From contig JAUKUA010000001.1 in NCBI GenBank assembly GCA_030549175.1, positions 4,092,001 through 4,156,000 on the forward strand: 64,000 nt of DNA, in the 5' to 3' direction. The notes under the pieces were generated by a model. That model was not told where the DNA came from. It did not search any database and was given only the letters and a program-made list of their open reading frames with translations. This DNA is from Lasiosphaeris hirsuta (taxonomy: Eukaryota; Ascomycota; Sordariomycetes; Sordariales; Lasiosphaeriaceae). Within the stretch, counting starts at the first letter, position 1. Every line of letters begins with the position of its first letter. Shown here piece by piece: positions 11,622-23,000 of the stretch. A program made the position numbers and the translations under genes.

Positions 11622-13014
11622 GGCCAGGGCGCGGGCGGAAGACGGGACGACAAGGTCATCAGTTTTGGTGCAGAAGAGGGATAGGTGCTGGCCGGCCTTG
11701 CCGCAGTACACCTACACTCCTGCTAGGCAGCTTGGATCGCTTCGCTTCGATCGTAGCCTGGGCACGCTAGGGTATGGAATGGGTGCAATGCAGGGAGGAG
11801 GCAGAGACTGGGACGACCAATCGTGCGTGTGTCTAAGCCCTGATGGCGGGGCAGACAGGATTGAGTTCGGATGCACCTGCTCTGGAACTGCCGTATCCGT
11901 ACGACAGCGAAAATGGGCTCAGAAAAAGGGGCAACCTGCAAGTTTGCTCTTGTCGGTCAGAGGGCGAAATAATGCGGCTAGTAGGTAAAGGTGTGAATGG
12001 CACTGATAGCTGAGCTGGTTGGACTACGGATATAGAGTCAGACCCTGACCAGGTCGCGGCGAGCCTCGGCGATCGCGTGGCATAAGAGCGCGAATCCTTC
12101 CCTCTTATGGACACCGCATCCACGGTCCGCCCGTGCGAGCAGACACCTCTTCTTCTCTCCGTCCCTCCCGTCGCGAGGAAGAAAAAAGAGGCCCCGCGTC
12201 ACTTATCGAAACTTCCATGTGGCCACAAGAACCACACCTCAGGGGGTGAGCGGGATGGTGGGGATGGCCCAATCTAAGATTGGCCCCCCCCCCAAGATCC
12301 TCTCCCGAGCCACTAAAATCGCAGCCCTGACGAGCACGTCGTGGGCATGTTGTAGGCGCGGGTGGCAGGGGTGATATGGTGCGGGCTGTTTTCAGGTGGC
12401 TTGTAAATTTGCCGAACCAGGGTTGTGTGTGCTCGCCGAGCATCCCCTGCTGTTCCATTCTCCATCTGCCGTTCGAGATCTTGACCTGCATGCCCAGAGC
12501 GGGAGTTTCAATGGGGAGAGGCGACATCACTGTGGACTGTGTACCTGGAACCCGGGATTTATCAAGTATCCCTCTACTAGTGTAATAATGTGTGCGTGTA
12601 CCCTTTCTTGGTAGGCACATTTCGCATCTCATGATGAGGGGAGGAGGGGAATCTACCATAGTCTAAGTGGCATGTACATCTCTGAGCAAGTGGCACCCCT
12701 TGCTAAAGAGTTATTCCGGGGCTACTTAGCTGGTGCTCTATCACACGGATATCTCAGGTCTGCTCACAAGGCTATCTACCCGGTGATGCCGCTCGAGTCC
12801 ATCGGATTTATCGACGCGGTGGGAACAGGTGTGGTGTTTTTGTATCGGGGCATCGGGTCTTTTAGTATCGGTCAAAACTATCCCTTCAGTCACTTCCAGC
12901 TCTGCAAGCACCAAAAGGGAAATCGACGGTAACCCTAACCCTTATGTGGTACAAGCATCTTCCGGCACCCCACTTTGCGTCCAAGACAAGCAAGCAACTC
13001 ACCGCAGCCTCACA
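11622..13014. other. intergenic stretch upstream of the transporter and of TRS23
   Basis: Divergent promoter region of 1.4 kb between the transporter (-) and TRS23 (+). It holds a telobox-like motif at 12931-12943. An 86-codon ATG frame at 12672-12932 shows no recognisable domain and is probably chance. Confidence 0.55.
12931..12943. promoter_or_regulatory. telobox-like motif (AACCCTAACCCTT)
   Basis: Two telomere-type CCCTAA units lie 72 bp before the TRS23 start codon. Short interstitial TTAGGG repeats act as binding sites for Tbf1-like factors in promoters of fungal housekeeping genes; that role here is inferred. Confidence 0.5.
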
Positions 13015-13840
13015 ATGGCCAAGTGAGCCATACACCCGACTATAATTTTACTGCTCCATGGACCGCAACGCACCATCGACGACCTGAAGCCGAGATCAAG
13101 CACATCGGTGGACCCTGGCCAATTAATTATCAAAGAGCCCGGATCGCACCCGATTAGCGATCGCCCCCATCTTCAGGATTGCGCCTCACCAAGAGGCGAT
13201 GAGTTGAAGGCGTAACCATGTACATCTACCCCTTAGACCCCGATCCACATTACGTGCGCTAAAAGGGGTATCGCTCCAGGACTATCTTCGCCCTCATAAT
13301 CATCAACAAGGCGGGTGGCCTGATTTACAACAAGACGTTCCACGAGGGCGGACTGAACAAGATCAGTACCAACGACTACCTCGTCTTAGCAGGCACCTTT
13401 CATGGGTAAGTCAGCCCCCGATTCTCACCTTCTCATACTCTCACATGTCTCACCACCTACCCGCACTCCTATTAAGTGTTCACGCCATCACCACTCGTCT
13501 CAATCCCGTCAAGAATTTCCCGGCGGCAGACAGGGCATCGGCTTCTACGGCCGTAGCTGGCGGCCCTGGCATGCTGACGCGGCCCGAACCGTCATCTGGT
13601 TTGGAGGTGCTCGAGTCGGAGAACTTCCGGCTGCAATGCTTCAACACCATGACAGGCACCAAGTTTCTGCTCTTCACCGACACGACGCAGGCCAATGTTG
13701 ACGTGACCATCCGCCGCATCTACGAGATGTACGCCGATTACGTCATGAAGAATCCCTTCTACCAGCTCGAGATGCCCGTTCGCTGCGACATGTTCGATCG
13801 GAAGCTATCCTCGTATATTAGGGAGATTAATAATAGGTAG
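13015..13840 (+). CDS. TRS23: TRAPP complex subunit Trs23
   Basis: Protein of 165 aa, a longin-fold subunit of the TRAPP complexes that activate the Rab GTPase Ypt1 in ER-to-Golgi traffic. Exons 13015-13022, 13280-13405 and 13477-13840. The first exon is only eight bases (ATGGCCAA) and is followed by a 257-bp intron with a GTGAGC donor; splicing yields MAKTIFALIIINKAGGLIYN, the expected longin start. The 71-bp second intron ends at an AAG acceptor and joins LAGTFHG to VHAITTRLNP. The C-terminal half (FNTMTGTKFLLFTDTTQANV, YEMYADYVMKNPFYQLEMPV) is the conserved TRAPPC4 signature. Length fits the family. Confidence 0.92.
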
Positions 13841-14076
13841 CCCACAGGTTGTAGCGAGCACGGCAAGTATGTAGCTGAGAATCAGTCATCGGTCACTAGT
13901 TAGCAGGCGTTCTGGAGGTATTGCGGTTGCTTTCGCTGAAGCGAGGGAGGCTTTCCATGTCTAGGATGGACGCAACCCTGAAGTTAATGCCATAGTCAAA
14001 TCTATTCTACACGTCTGGATTACAGAGCCCGCATGTGTCTTCATGTAAGGTAGGGGAAGGACAGTACAGCGCCCCT

Positions 14077-15067
14077 CTATGAAGTGTCCATCTTGTCGGA
14101 ATCGTCTGGCTTGCCTCCCTTATCCTCCTTCTTGGCACCGCTGCCGCTTGCCTCGCCGGCCTTGTCTAGCAACGGTTTTGACTCGTCACCCTCCTCCTCC
14201 TCTTTGACGCTCTCAAGGCTAGCCTTCTTGGCCGCGTCAGCCTCCTCACGTGCCTTCTTCTCCTGTCGTGCCTTCTCCTCTTCCATACTCATCCGCAGTG
14301 CGAGAGCCAACTCGGGGTCGAGAGATGGGTCGATGCCGAATGGGAAATCGTCACTTGCGCCGCCGGCGGCCTCGGTACCCGCACCTCCGCCGCTGCTTGC
14401 CGCACCCTCGCCAAGCAGAATCGGCGAAGAAATAAGCTGGTCGCTCAGCAACTTCCCGCTAGGCGCGATAGTGACCAGGTTCGATCCTTCGCCGCTGCCC
14501 TTAACTTCGCGGTTGAACGCCTCGAGCTTCTTGTGGTTGTCCTCGTCGATGTCACCAAACAACACAAAGTCAACGTTGATGTTGGTCTTCTTCATTTTCT
14601 TGGCGAGCTTGATCAGGTCGCCCTCAATTTCCTCTACAGGAGAGCAGACAAAAACGATGATGCGCGCCCTCTGAGACTTGTTCTGTCGGTGCTTAAGTGC
14701 GAGCTGCGCACGTAGTGCACGTTAGCTTTGGAGTGCCCAAATCGCAATGCCTGGTTCTGTCCATGTTAACACATACCCCCGCTACTTGAATACCCGTCGC
14801 TAGATGTGCCGAACCACGAATCTTCTTCTTCGTCCGGTGCAGGCCGTCGAGGATCTTCCCCTGGTCAGTCGTGAGCGTGACAAGGACCTCGGGCCCCTTT
14901 CCGCCCATGCTCATGAGGCCCACCGAGGACTCGGGATTGCCTTGAACAACATTCTGGAAGATAACATTGACTGCGTCGGCCTGAGCCTCGAAGCGGGTGG
15001 GTGTGTAATCGCCATTCCGACTGCTCTCGCTGTTGTCCACCACGATCATCACCGCTTCGAGAACCAT
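14077..15067 (-). CDS. RPN10: 26S proteasome ubiquitin receptor Rpn10
   Basis: Protein of 305 aa in two exons (15067-14777 and 14703-14077). Rpn10 sits at the interface of the 19S lid and base and captures ubiquitin chains. Residues 1 to about 190 form a von Willebrand A domain ([20 protein letters not shown] at the start, later VFVCSPVEE and [15 protein letters not shown]). A single ubiquitin-interacting motif follows at about 222-240 ([15 protein letters not shown]). The tail is Lys/Glu-rich and ends MDTS. The 73-bp intron follows GIQVAG. It is transcribed divergently from the borealin-like gene, 484 bp away. Confidence 0.95.
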
Positions 15068-15551
15068 CTTGACGAATGCTGCGACGGATGGATATTTGGG
15101 GAGGGTTTTTTTTATCGCTCGTAAAGTTTCAAGTCGCGTCGCTGTTCTGAGTCGTGGGGTTGCTGAGATATTTCGTGGTCGAAGGAATGTGACGCAAGCT
15201 TCGAGTTGGGAGTTTGGCAGGAGGCTGAACTGAAAGTGTTGGCACAACAGTGAGCTCTACGTAAGGCCGGTTCAGCCTGGCGCCTGGCGGGGAGAGCAGC
15301 TTGGAAGGCCTGTGCTTTGCAGCCCCACATTTCACGCACCCGTAAAGCCAAAAAGGTGCAGTACCTGGTCCGAGCTCTCCTTTTGTTTACTCCACGAACC
15401 CTGGCCACTCACGTCAAGCCTCTCCTTACATCTTCTCGCGCTTGAACAAGCGAAAGCCGCAGTTGCCTTCGCGACTTTAAACACTCACAATAACTTTATC
15501 GACGCAAAATAAAGAACCTCATACCTTCTTCCGTCAATCCAAAACTACGAA
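15068..15551. promoter_or_regulatory. divergent promoter region RPN10 / borealin-like gene
   Basis: The 484 bp between the two start codons hold both promoters. A T-run at 15108-15114 lies close to the RPN10 start. No gene is present. Confidence 0.6.
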
Positions 15552-16814
15552 ATGCCTCCCGTCCGTGGTAAGAAGCGCAAGTCGGACCAATCGGCCGTGT
15601 CGATCGACGAGCAGAACACGCGCGACACTGCGAGCCAAAAAATCCCAACGAAAAGCGGCACGCCATCGACCCGTGAAAGCCCACTCAAGAAGAGGAAGAC
15701 GGATATTACACTTGCGCAAAAAGAGGCGCTGATTGAGAATCTCCAACTCGAGAGTATGCGCCGAAGCAAATCCTTTCGAGACGCGACGCTAACAGCTGTT
15801 CCAGTCGCTGAACGCGCCCGCAAGCTACGAGCAACTTACAATATTCACGCCCAGAGTCTACGGACGCGAATCGAAATACGCGTCAATCGGATTCCACTGT
15901 CCCTCCGCAAGGCCAAAATGAGTGATCTCTTGAACAAGTACACGGCCGAGCAGCAACAGCAAAACACTGGTCTGTCCACCAACGCGAATAGGGGCCCACC
16001 AGTACCCGAGAAGGATCCAATTGCGGGACGCCCGATTTTCTCTCGGCCGCCCGCATCTTATCAGCCCTCGCCAATGCGGCCGCCGAAGAGAATGAGGTTT
16101 GTTTTGAACATCTTCTTATACATGGAAACAATCCCGCTAATGTGTAATTTCAGCCATGACATCTCTGGCGGTGACAAGGAGAATGAAGTTTCGACCATTG
16201 ATATTCCCAAGAAGAAAGCCCGTGGAAACCCCGCCACAGCAGATATTGGCCGCAACCCTGGCCAGGTCCTGTCACCCGCCTCCTCAAACTCACGAATCGC
16301 GCCCCGCAATGGTGCTGCCACCCCAGCAAAGTCGGGGATCGCCCGCCCCGTATCACCAACCAAGACGGCTGGCTCAAGTATACTTAGCAACATGGTGGAA
16401 AAGGCACGGTCCACACGCGCCGCTGCCACTGCCCGCAAAACGACCACCTCGACCATAACTAGCTCGTCCAACAAATCCGCACCGACGAGAGCGAAGCGAG
16501 GCGCGGCCGCGACAGCCGCGGCGCCGGCACCACCCCCGACTAGGCCAGCAACACGGATGGCGCGAAGAATTAGTGGTATCAGCGAATCCAGTGATGGCAG
16601 CACATCAACGGTGGTGAGGAAGCGGCCGGCAACCGCTATGTCGACGACGAGACCGCCCATGGCCCCATCCTCAAGAGGGAGAACGGTTATAAACTCGATC
16701 AAGAAGGGGGTTGGGGCCAGTACAGCGAGCAAGAAACCTCCTGCACTAACAAAAGCTGCACCGGCTTCTACGGCTGGGAACGGAACCGGAAGAGTTTTGA
16801 GGAAGCGCACCTGA
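15552..16814 (+). CDS. borealin-type chromosomal passenger complex subunit
   Basis: Protein of 401 aa if the 57-bp intron 16097-16153 is removed, 420 aa if it is retained. The N-terminal part (about 50-135) matches the Nbl1/Borealin N-terminal domain that forms a three-helix bundle with survivin (Bir1) and INCENP (Sli15): ITLAQKEALIENLQLE, then SLRTRIEIRVNRIPLSLRK and MSDLLNKY. The rest is basic and low-complexity (Ala/Thr/Ser/Arg), ending RVLRKRT, as in other long fungal borealins. The protein probably targets Aurora kinase to centromeres and the spindle midzone. The intron has a GTTTGT donor, a GCTAAT branch site and a TTTCAG acceptor; it is a multiple of three without a stop. The ATG at 15552 fits. 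Confidence 0.85.
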   Translation: MPPVRGKKRKSDQSAVSIDEQNTRDTASQKIPTKSGTPSTRESPLKKRKTDITLAQKEALIENLQLESMRRSKSFRDATLTAVPVAERARKLRATYNIHAQSLRTRIEIRVNRIPLSLRKAKMSDLLNKYTAEQQQQNTGLSTNANRGPPVPEKDPIAGRPIFSRPPASYQPSPMRPPKRMRFVLNIFLYMETIPLMCNFSHDISGGDKENEVSTIDIPKKKARGNPATADIGRNPGQVLSPASSNSRIAPRNGAATPAKSGIARPVSPTKTAGSSILSNMVEKARSTRAAATARKTTTSTITSSSNKSAPTRAKRGAAATAAAPAPPPTRPATRMARRISGISESSDGSTSTVVRKRPATAMSTTRPPMAPSSRGRTVINSIKKGVGASTASKKPPALTKAAPASTAGNGTGRVLRKRT

Positions 16815-17141
16815 AAATAAACAGGTTGTATCGCATTGTACCATGTTAGCATTATTTCCGTCTGTGACGGATCATCAAGGGAGCTCGGGCTCATGTTGTT
16901 TTGGCGTTTGTGTCAGGGGCGTACTATTGAGGATTGTTACGGTATACATTGTTTGGGTAGTAGCTATTAGGTCGAGCTATCATACAAGGCATAGGAGACG
17001 GGAATTGTTTCTTTTTGTTTTTTTTTTGTAAACTCGCTCTGTCCTCAATTCGGTAGAACCGAGTGGGTTTGTTTTTAATGTGGTATATATCTGACAGCGC
17101 CGCTTCCTATAACTGTTTCTTCGGCCCAGTTTTCAAGACCT
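16815..17141. terminator. convergent 3' region between borealin-like gene and TMA22
   Basis: The 327-bp gap is where two convergent transcripts end. It contains a T-rich stretch at 17008-17028 that could serve as a polyadenylation or termination element. No gene is seen. Confidence 0.45.
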
Positions 17142-18048
17142 CTACCCAGCGCTGGCCTTCTTCTTCTTATCCTCAACCAGCTCAATGTTGTCCTCAGGGA
17201 TATCCTTATACTTCTCGAGCAGAAATTCCTCAATCTCACCACTCACATCACCTTGGACAACAATCTCCTCGCCGCCGCTTGGTGTCTTGGTGACGGACGA
17301 ACCTGTGGCAAACTTCTTGCCAAAGTCTTTGGCCACTTTCTTGAGCTCAAGCCCAAAGGCCTCGAGCCCCGAGACAGACGTGACATACTTGCGCTTGTTG
17401 CGTTCGATACGTTTGATGGTGATGACGCTGTTGGCGAGCTGCTGGGCGTGCTTCTGCTCGGCAGCTTCGGCCTTGGCCGCCTTCTTCTTGGCGTCTTTTG
17501 CGGCGCGCTCCTGGGCCTCAAGCGAGAGTGAGGCAGTGGCGGCTTCTAGGACTTCTGTGGGAGGAGGAAAGAGAAAGGGTTAGCCAGGGACATGGCACTT
17601 CAGGCTGGAGGGTGGGATGTAGGGATGTGCGTGTGATATATGGGTTGGCGTGTGGGTGTGGCGTCAGGGGTGGGAAGGGCCGGATAGGATACACGTACCT
17701 GGCGACCATATCCTCTCGTACATGCTGGGGTGGTTCTTTTCAAGCCATTCCTGGCACTTTTTGACGGTGCCGCCATATTCGCAGTACTAGAGTGCGTCGT
17801 GGGTTAGTGAATGGGTCGGTGGTATGCAATGTAGGATCGGGCAGCTGCCGGGATCAGGGAGGACTATTCGTACCTCGGGCGGCAAGGTGCACACTGGACG
17901 GGCGCGAGAGGCTGTCAGCTTAGGGACGAGAGGCTGAAGGAGGTGGAGGGGATAGAGAGGGGCATGATGTCAGTGTTCAGGGGCCGGAGGGGCCGTCCTT
18001 ACCGCCGCAGTAAATTACGTTTCGGGCGACGGACACGGGCTCGGCCAT
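17142..18048 (-). CDS. TMA22: Tma22 / density-regulated protein (DENR) homologue
   Basis: Protein of 188 aa in four exons: 18048-18003, 17893-17874, 17786-17699 and 17554-17142. Tma22 with Tma20 recycles 40S subunits after termination and promotes reinitiation. The N-terminal Cys cluster (VIYCGVCTLPPEYCEYGG) is split over three exons, one of them only 20 bases. It is followed by KKCQEWLEKNHPSMYERIWSP. A Lys/Ala-rich linker leads to the SUI1/eIF1-like domain at about 85-175, with ITIKRIERNKRKYVTSVSGL, the basic loop typical of the fold, and the C-terminal EEFLLEKYKDIPEDNIELV. The splice sites GTAAGG, GTACGA and GTACGT keep one frame throughout. Confidence 0.93.
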
Positions 18049-20078
18049 GACTGCTGACTACCGTCAGCAACAGCGGATATTTTACTGAAGAGTTAGTTAG
18101 TAGTTGAGGGTTGTCGATGATATTGGGTAGACTGTCGCGTGTCGTAACTGTCGTGGTGGGCTGTTTTTTTGCCCTCAGCTTGCTTTGCCCCTCGTGCCCC
18201 TCCAAACAATGATTGCGGGGTTCTTTGCTCTCACTCTGACGGCAGGGTACGCAGCAGCACGCAGCACGCAGCACGCATTAGTGGATTGGATGGCGGGCAT
18301 ACATATTCATCCAATTGAGGCTTAGCTTGAAAATCCACAATCAGTGTAGCCCCGCAGTTCTACGGGCGGTTCCTGGAAGCGCCAAACCTGGTAGAGCAGA
18401 CGAAAGGTCAGCAGCGGCAAGGTCGTCGACCAGGGAAAGGCGTCAAGCCTCAATCAATCTCCATATTGAGCTTCCAGGCAAGCCAGGCTCCCAGCGCTTC
18501 CCCTAGCGATCGACGGCGGCGGACCCGGCCTCGACTCCCACGGAGACCCACTGGACGCCCCAATTGTTATTTTTGTCCATTGAGTCGTTGACGGCCCGAT
18601 CTGGCGAGCACGCCATATCCACTGCACTCGAGATTGTCCCAAAGCGGGCGTTGGCTTGCACCCAGCAGGTTTCCAGCCGCAGAAACAACAGCGCCTCCTA
18701 CATCCCGCCTTCTACAGTTGGCAGCATCCCAAATCAACGGAGCCAGTTGGAGCAGGTTGGGGATGCTTCCGCCGTCGAGCTGCATTATCTCGCTTGTTCT
18801 TCCATCCTTTTCGGCACATGTATGTGGATAGTCAACAAACCTCTCTTGCCTCTCCACTCCTGTGGTCTGACTGCCAGAGATGCCCGGTGTTAGGCCGCGA
18901 GAGAGAGCAATTGGGGGCTTCAAAGACCCAACAGAAAGCCACCTGCGGAAGGAGGGGGGGTGTGAGTTGGTGACGGGAGCACCGCGGTGCGTCGACATTG
19001 CCGATGCCATGGTTGCCAACGGCATTCGCCGTGTGGCCCAGACGCATCGTGATATCGCTGAGGGACTAGTGGAGAGGACGCGAGCTTCCCGTTGTCTTCC
19101 GTGACCTCGTTGATGAACCCTGGAAAGCAGATTTTCAGATGCACCTTCGGGCCCAAGTGGCCGTACGTGTGTAACTACGCGCCTCCCGACCCCTCCCTCG
19201 CATCCAGGCTAGCTTACCCGATTCCTTTCGCGGATCAATCATCATCTGCAGAGTGCAGAAGCATCAATTTCACGGCTGATGTCTGGCTCAGCCGGGGCCA
19301 TATGAACGCATTGCCTGCATTGCGATGTCTGTTCGACATTTGAAGTTCTCGGCTGCGGCTTGGCAGCGACTGCGTGGCTCATCTCGTCGAGGGTGAATCG
19401 AGCCCAATCGTGAAGGTACAGCCGCCGATGTAAGCGCCCGTTTCGACGCTGGCGTCGCACCCGCCCATCCCATTGGCTGCCGCCGTATGCACTTCCACCC
19501 TCCTCTTGACGGCCATCAAGGCATTCATTGGCGCGCGCCATATGTTCGCAGACACATATATCGATTCCCTTGGCTGAGCTCATCGGAGCTCTGCGCAACC
19601 TGATTCGGTCGTGACGGGAGATATTGGACGAGTGCGGTGCCTAACCCTCCCTAGCCTGGCTCCATGCCGGCCTTTTGTAGGCATTTTGCAGGGCATCTGC
19701 TGCATGGCTCCGATGGGAAGGCGAGACGAGAACGCTTTTCGTCGATGGTCACACCTGGGCCTGCGTCCCCGCCCTTGTTTCCCTGTTGCGGGCGGGAATC
19801 CTGGCCTGGCCTCGAGTTAGGCGCTCCGGTGGATATGACCTAGGCACCTTCTCGTTACTGCTCACTCCCTTATATTATCTGCCCTCCGCGGTCACCTGGC
19901 TAGGTGCAGTTTGGTCTCCCCTATTCCCTTCTCTCCGCCTCCTGCGCTGTTACAAGAATAGTGCTTCGTTGACCGAAGCCGGTCCGTCGTTCCTATCCTC
20001 ATTATTTTCCTAGTGTAGCACTCTACGGCGCTGGACGTCCATCTATTTTTATAATCTGTGCTTACGACAAACGACACA
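18049..20078. other. 2-kb intergenic stretch
   Basis: This region lies upstream of the methyltransferase-domain gene (+) and of TMA22 (-). It includes a short GCAGCAC tandem repeat at 18252-18276. Many frames exist but none exceeds about 150 codons or shows a domain. It probably holds long leaders and promoters of the two divergent genes. Confidence 0.5.
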
Positions 20079-23000
20079 ATGGCCGATCTTGCACTTTTGC
20101 CCAACAATACTTACCGGCCGTCATCCCCGCAGGGCCGGAGGAGGCGGACCCGGACACTTAATCCCATAATGGAGGAGCCTGAACAGCAGAGAGGAGACAC
20201 AGCGATGGGGTGGAGGAGGAGGAACAGGCAGTCGACAGAGAAGATCGAACAGTGGCTCTCGCCCCTAAGCGACCACTTCCCGACCCCGCGAGGGATGCAT
20301 TTTCTCGCCGCCCCGATCATGCCCCAGACGCCGTCGTTGGCCGCGAGTGACTCGGACGGATATGGCGATGTCGACGATGCCAGTTCAGACGCCTCCTCCT
20401 CGAACCCGTCAACTAAGATGTGGAACAACCGAGAGAGCATCGGGACTGATGTTACCGACTTTGATGACATTTACGATGTTTCCGATGACGATATTCAGCG
20501 GAAGGAGAGGCTGCAGGCCAATGGAATTGGCCGTCAGCGGAGCTCAACGAGGAGCTCGAGGAGCGGGAGAAAAGTCTTGAGGACTTCGGTGGATTCAAGA
20601 AAGGCGTTGACCCCGCTAGTGATCCCCGAAGATCTCGAGTCGTCCATGGCCATCAAGAAGACCATGTCACCAATCCCGCCAACACCACCATCCGCGGTTG
20701 CCATGTCCCCGGCAATTAAGACACTCATGGAACTGCGGCAAGCACAGGAGTTGCCCCGCATCTCCGCGCCCCCGTCCCTCGACGGGAGCATGAATTCCGA
20801 AGAGATGGCGGCCATGTCCGCCCCTCCTACCCCGATGATTGGGGCCTCGGACAATGTCGACGCGGAGTGGTCAGGCGTCCACCTTCAGCCCGGCGCGCTT
20901 GAGACCCTCCACGCCCTCTCGGGCAGCGATTCCGAGTACGACGATGTGCCCGAGCAGGTCATCGAAGTGCCCCAGGAGATGTCAGAAACGCAACGTCAGC
21001 TCCCACGCCTCCTGACCGGCATTGCCAGGGCACCTTCTGCACACCGGCAATCCATGGTCGGGCTGAGCAAGCTCGATATCCCATCTCCCGGCGGTTTCTT
21101 CTCCGAGCTCTCATCAGCGAGCCGACGCACTTGGCACTCGGGAAGCCAAGCCGACGAGTCTAACCCCCCGACATCAACAACCGCCGAGAACTTCTACAAA
21201 GCCCCCTGGACCGCTTCTGCCACTAGCCTTCCGCCGCCGCCTCCAAGGCCGCTGAATCTTGAAAACCAGCCATCGGCCATTGTCGAGCGCGTCCTTGAGA
21301 TCCCAGATGATAATCTCGAAGACCTACCAACAGCGTTCAGGATAGAACCCACTCCGGTACCCATCACCGCACGGAGAGTTCCTCCTGTTCAAGTCGACCA
21401 CACGACCGCCACATCTGAGACCGCCCACGAGGAGCCTGCTTCCTTGACTGATGTCAACGAGATTGTTCTGGAGTACGACCCCGACTACGTTGCTGAGCAG
21501 CAAGACAATGTGCAGACCCACGTTGATCGTACGGAGTTATGGCTTATGGCCCAGCGTTCCTACCTCCAAGGTGTCGTTGGATTCTCGGAAGAAAGCGACG
21601 CCGGCGAGGAGGCAAAGCTTGCTGAAACCGAGTCTGAGTCTGATGAGAAGCCTGAGCTTCCTCCCAAAGATGCCCTTGGCGTGACTTCGCCCCAGCAAAA
21701 GAAGAAAGCTGTCCGTTTCTCCGAAGCCAACATCAAGGAGACTATTCCCCGCAACCTTCCTTCCAAGCTCTCGCGCATGGAATCAGCTTATTACCGTGCC
21801 TTCACCGACGCCACTGTCAAGAGCTGCCATACCGACGTCTTTGTCAACCGCCAGCCACGATTCGAGGCCCTCCAGGCCCAGCGTGTCTCGCTCAAGGAGG
21901 CGCATCGCAACCAGCTGCTTGGCAAGTACCAGCTGTCCGTCGTGCCTCAGTCAGCCAAGAAGCGGATGAGCACCAACGTGGTTCGTGGCGACGATGTTTT
22001 CGTCGACGACCCGGAGAAGCTCCGCGCCGACAAGGAGCACGATGCCTTGGGTCAGATGAACATGGCTACATGGCACGTCGCTGCTACCAAGCTGCTCAAC
22101 GGTGGCCGTCTCATCTCCGCCCCAGTTGCCAAGCGTCTGGCCCGCCAGAGCCGCATGGCACCCACCGCCGACGGCGTCAGCCGCGACCGCGCGCGCATCC
22201 TTGATCTCGGTGGCCAGGGCTCTTGCGATTGGGCCTGGCACGCTGCCCTCCAGTATCCCAACACCAAGATCTATACAGTGACTACAAAGGCAATCCGTCA
22301 ACTCAGCAACAGCAACATCCGTGGTCCTCCCAACCACCGCCAGGTCGCTGTTGACCGCTTGACCAAGCTGCCCTTCTCTGATGATCAGTTTGACCTCGTC
22401 TCTGCGCGCGAGCTGCACGCTGTGCTCAAGCTATTTGGCGAGAACGGCACGGACGAGTGGGAGGCCTGCCTAAAGGAGTGCATCCGCGTCCTCAAGCCGG
22501 GTGGCTACCTCGAGTTCAGTGTGCTCGATGCCGACATCATGAACGCCGGCCCTCTTGGCAACGCCAAGGCGGTCGAGTTCGGTTTCGCGCTCCAGACACT
22601 CGGCTACGACCCCAACCCCACGCGGTCGTTCCTCGGTCGCCTGCAGAACGCTGGCTTCGACGACGTCCGCCGCGCGTGGATGTGCTTGCCCGTCGGCCCC
22701 AAGCGGCCCGTCAAGCAGCCCGTCGCCATCCGCGACAGCGCAGGCCTGCCCGTTCAGACTCTGGAGCTCGAGGCCATCGTGTCCGGGTCGTCGGATAACA
22801 TGGCTGCCATCACGGGCATCGCTGCCGGCTGGAGCTGGGAGCGTTGGCTCCTGCGCGCCGAGATGGAGAAGGCCGCCGGTGAGCTCCGGCTCGCCGACAC
22901 GGTTACCCCCGGCGAGGCGATGCGCGAGGCAGGCAAGATGATTGCCGACGTGCACTCGGTCGTCGAGGAAGGCCGCGAGGTTGGGTCTGGGTTCCGCATG

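Noticed and set aside
11263..11988. Plus-strand frame of 241 codons opposite the transporter first exon
   Set aside because: It overlaps the clear first exon of the Yea4-like gene and has no membrane or domain pattern.
16061..16894. Minus-strand frame of 277 codons opposite the borealin-like gene
   Set aside because: It overlaps the second exon of a well-supported gene and is low in complexity (Val/Ala/Leu), as expected for an antisense reading of Ala/Thr/Arg codons.
22470..22955. Minus-strand frame of 161 codons opposite the methyltransferase domain
   Set aside because: It shadows the conserved methyltransferase motifs and has no features of its own.
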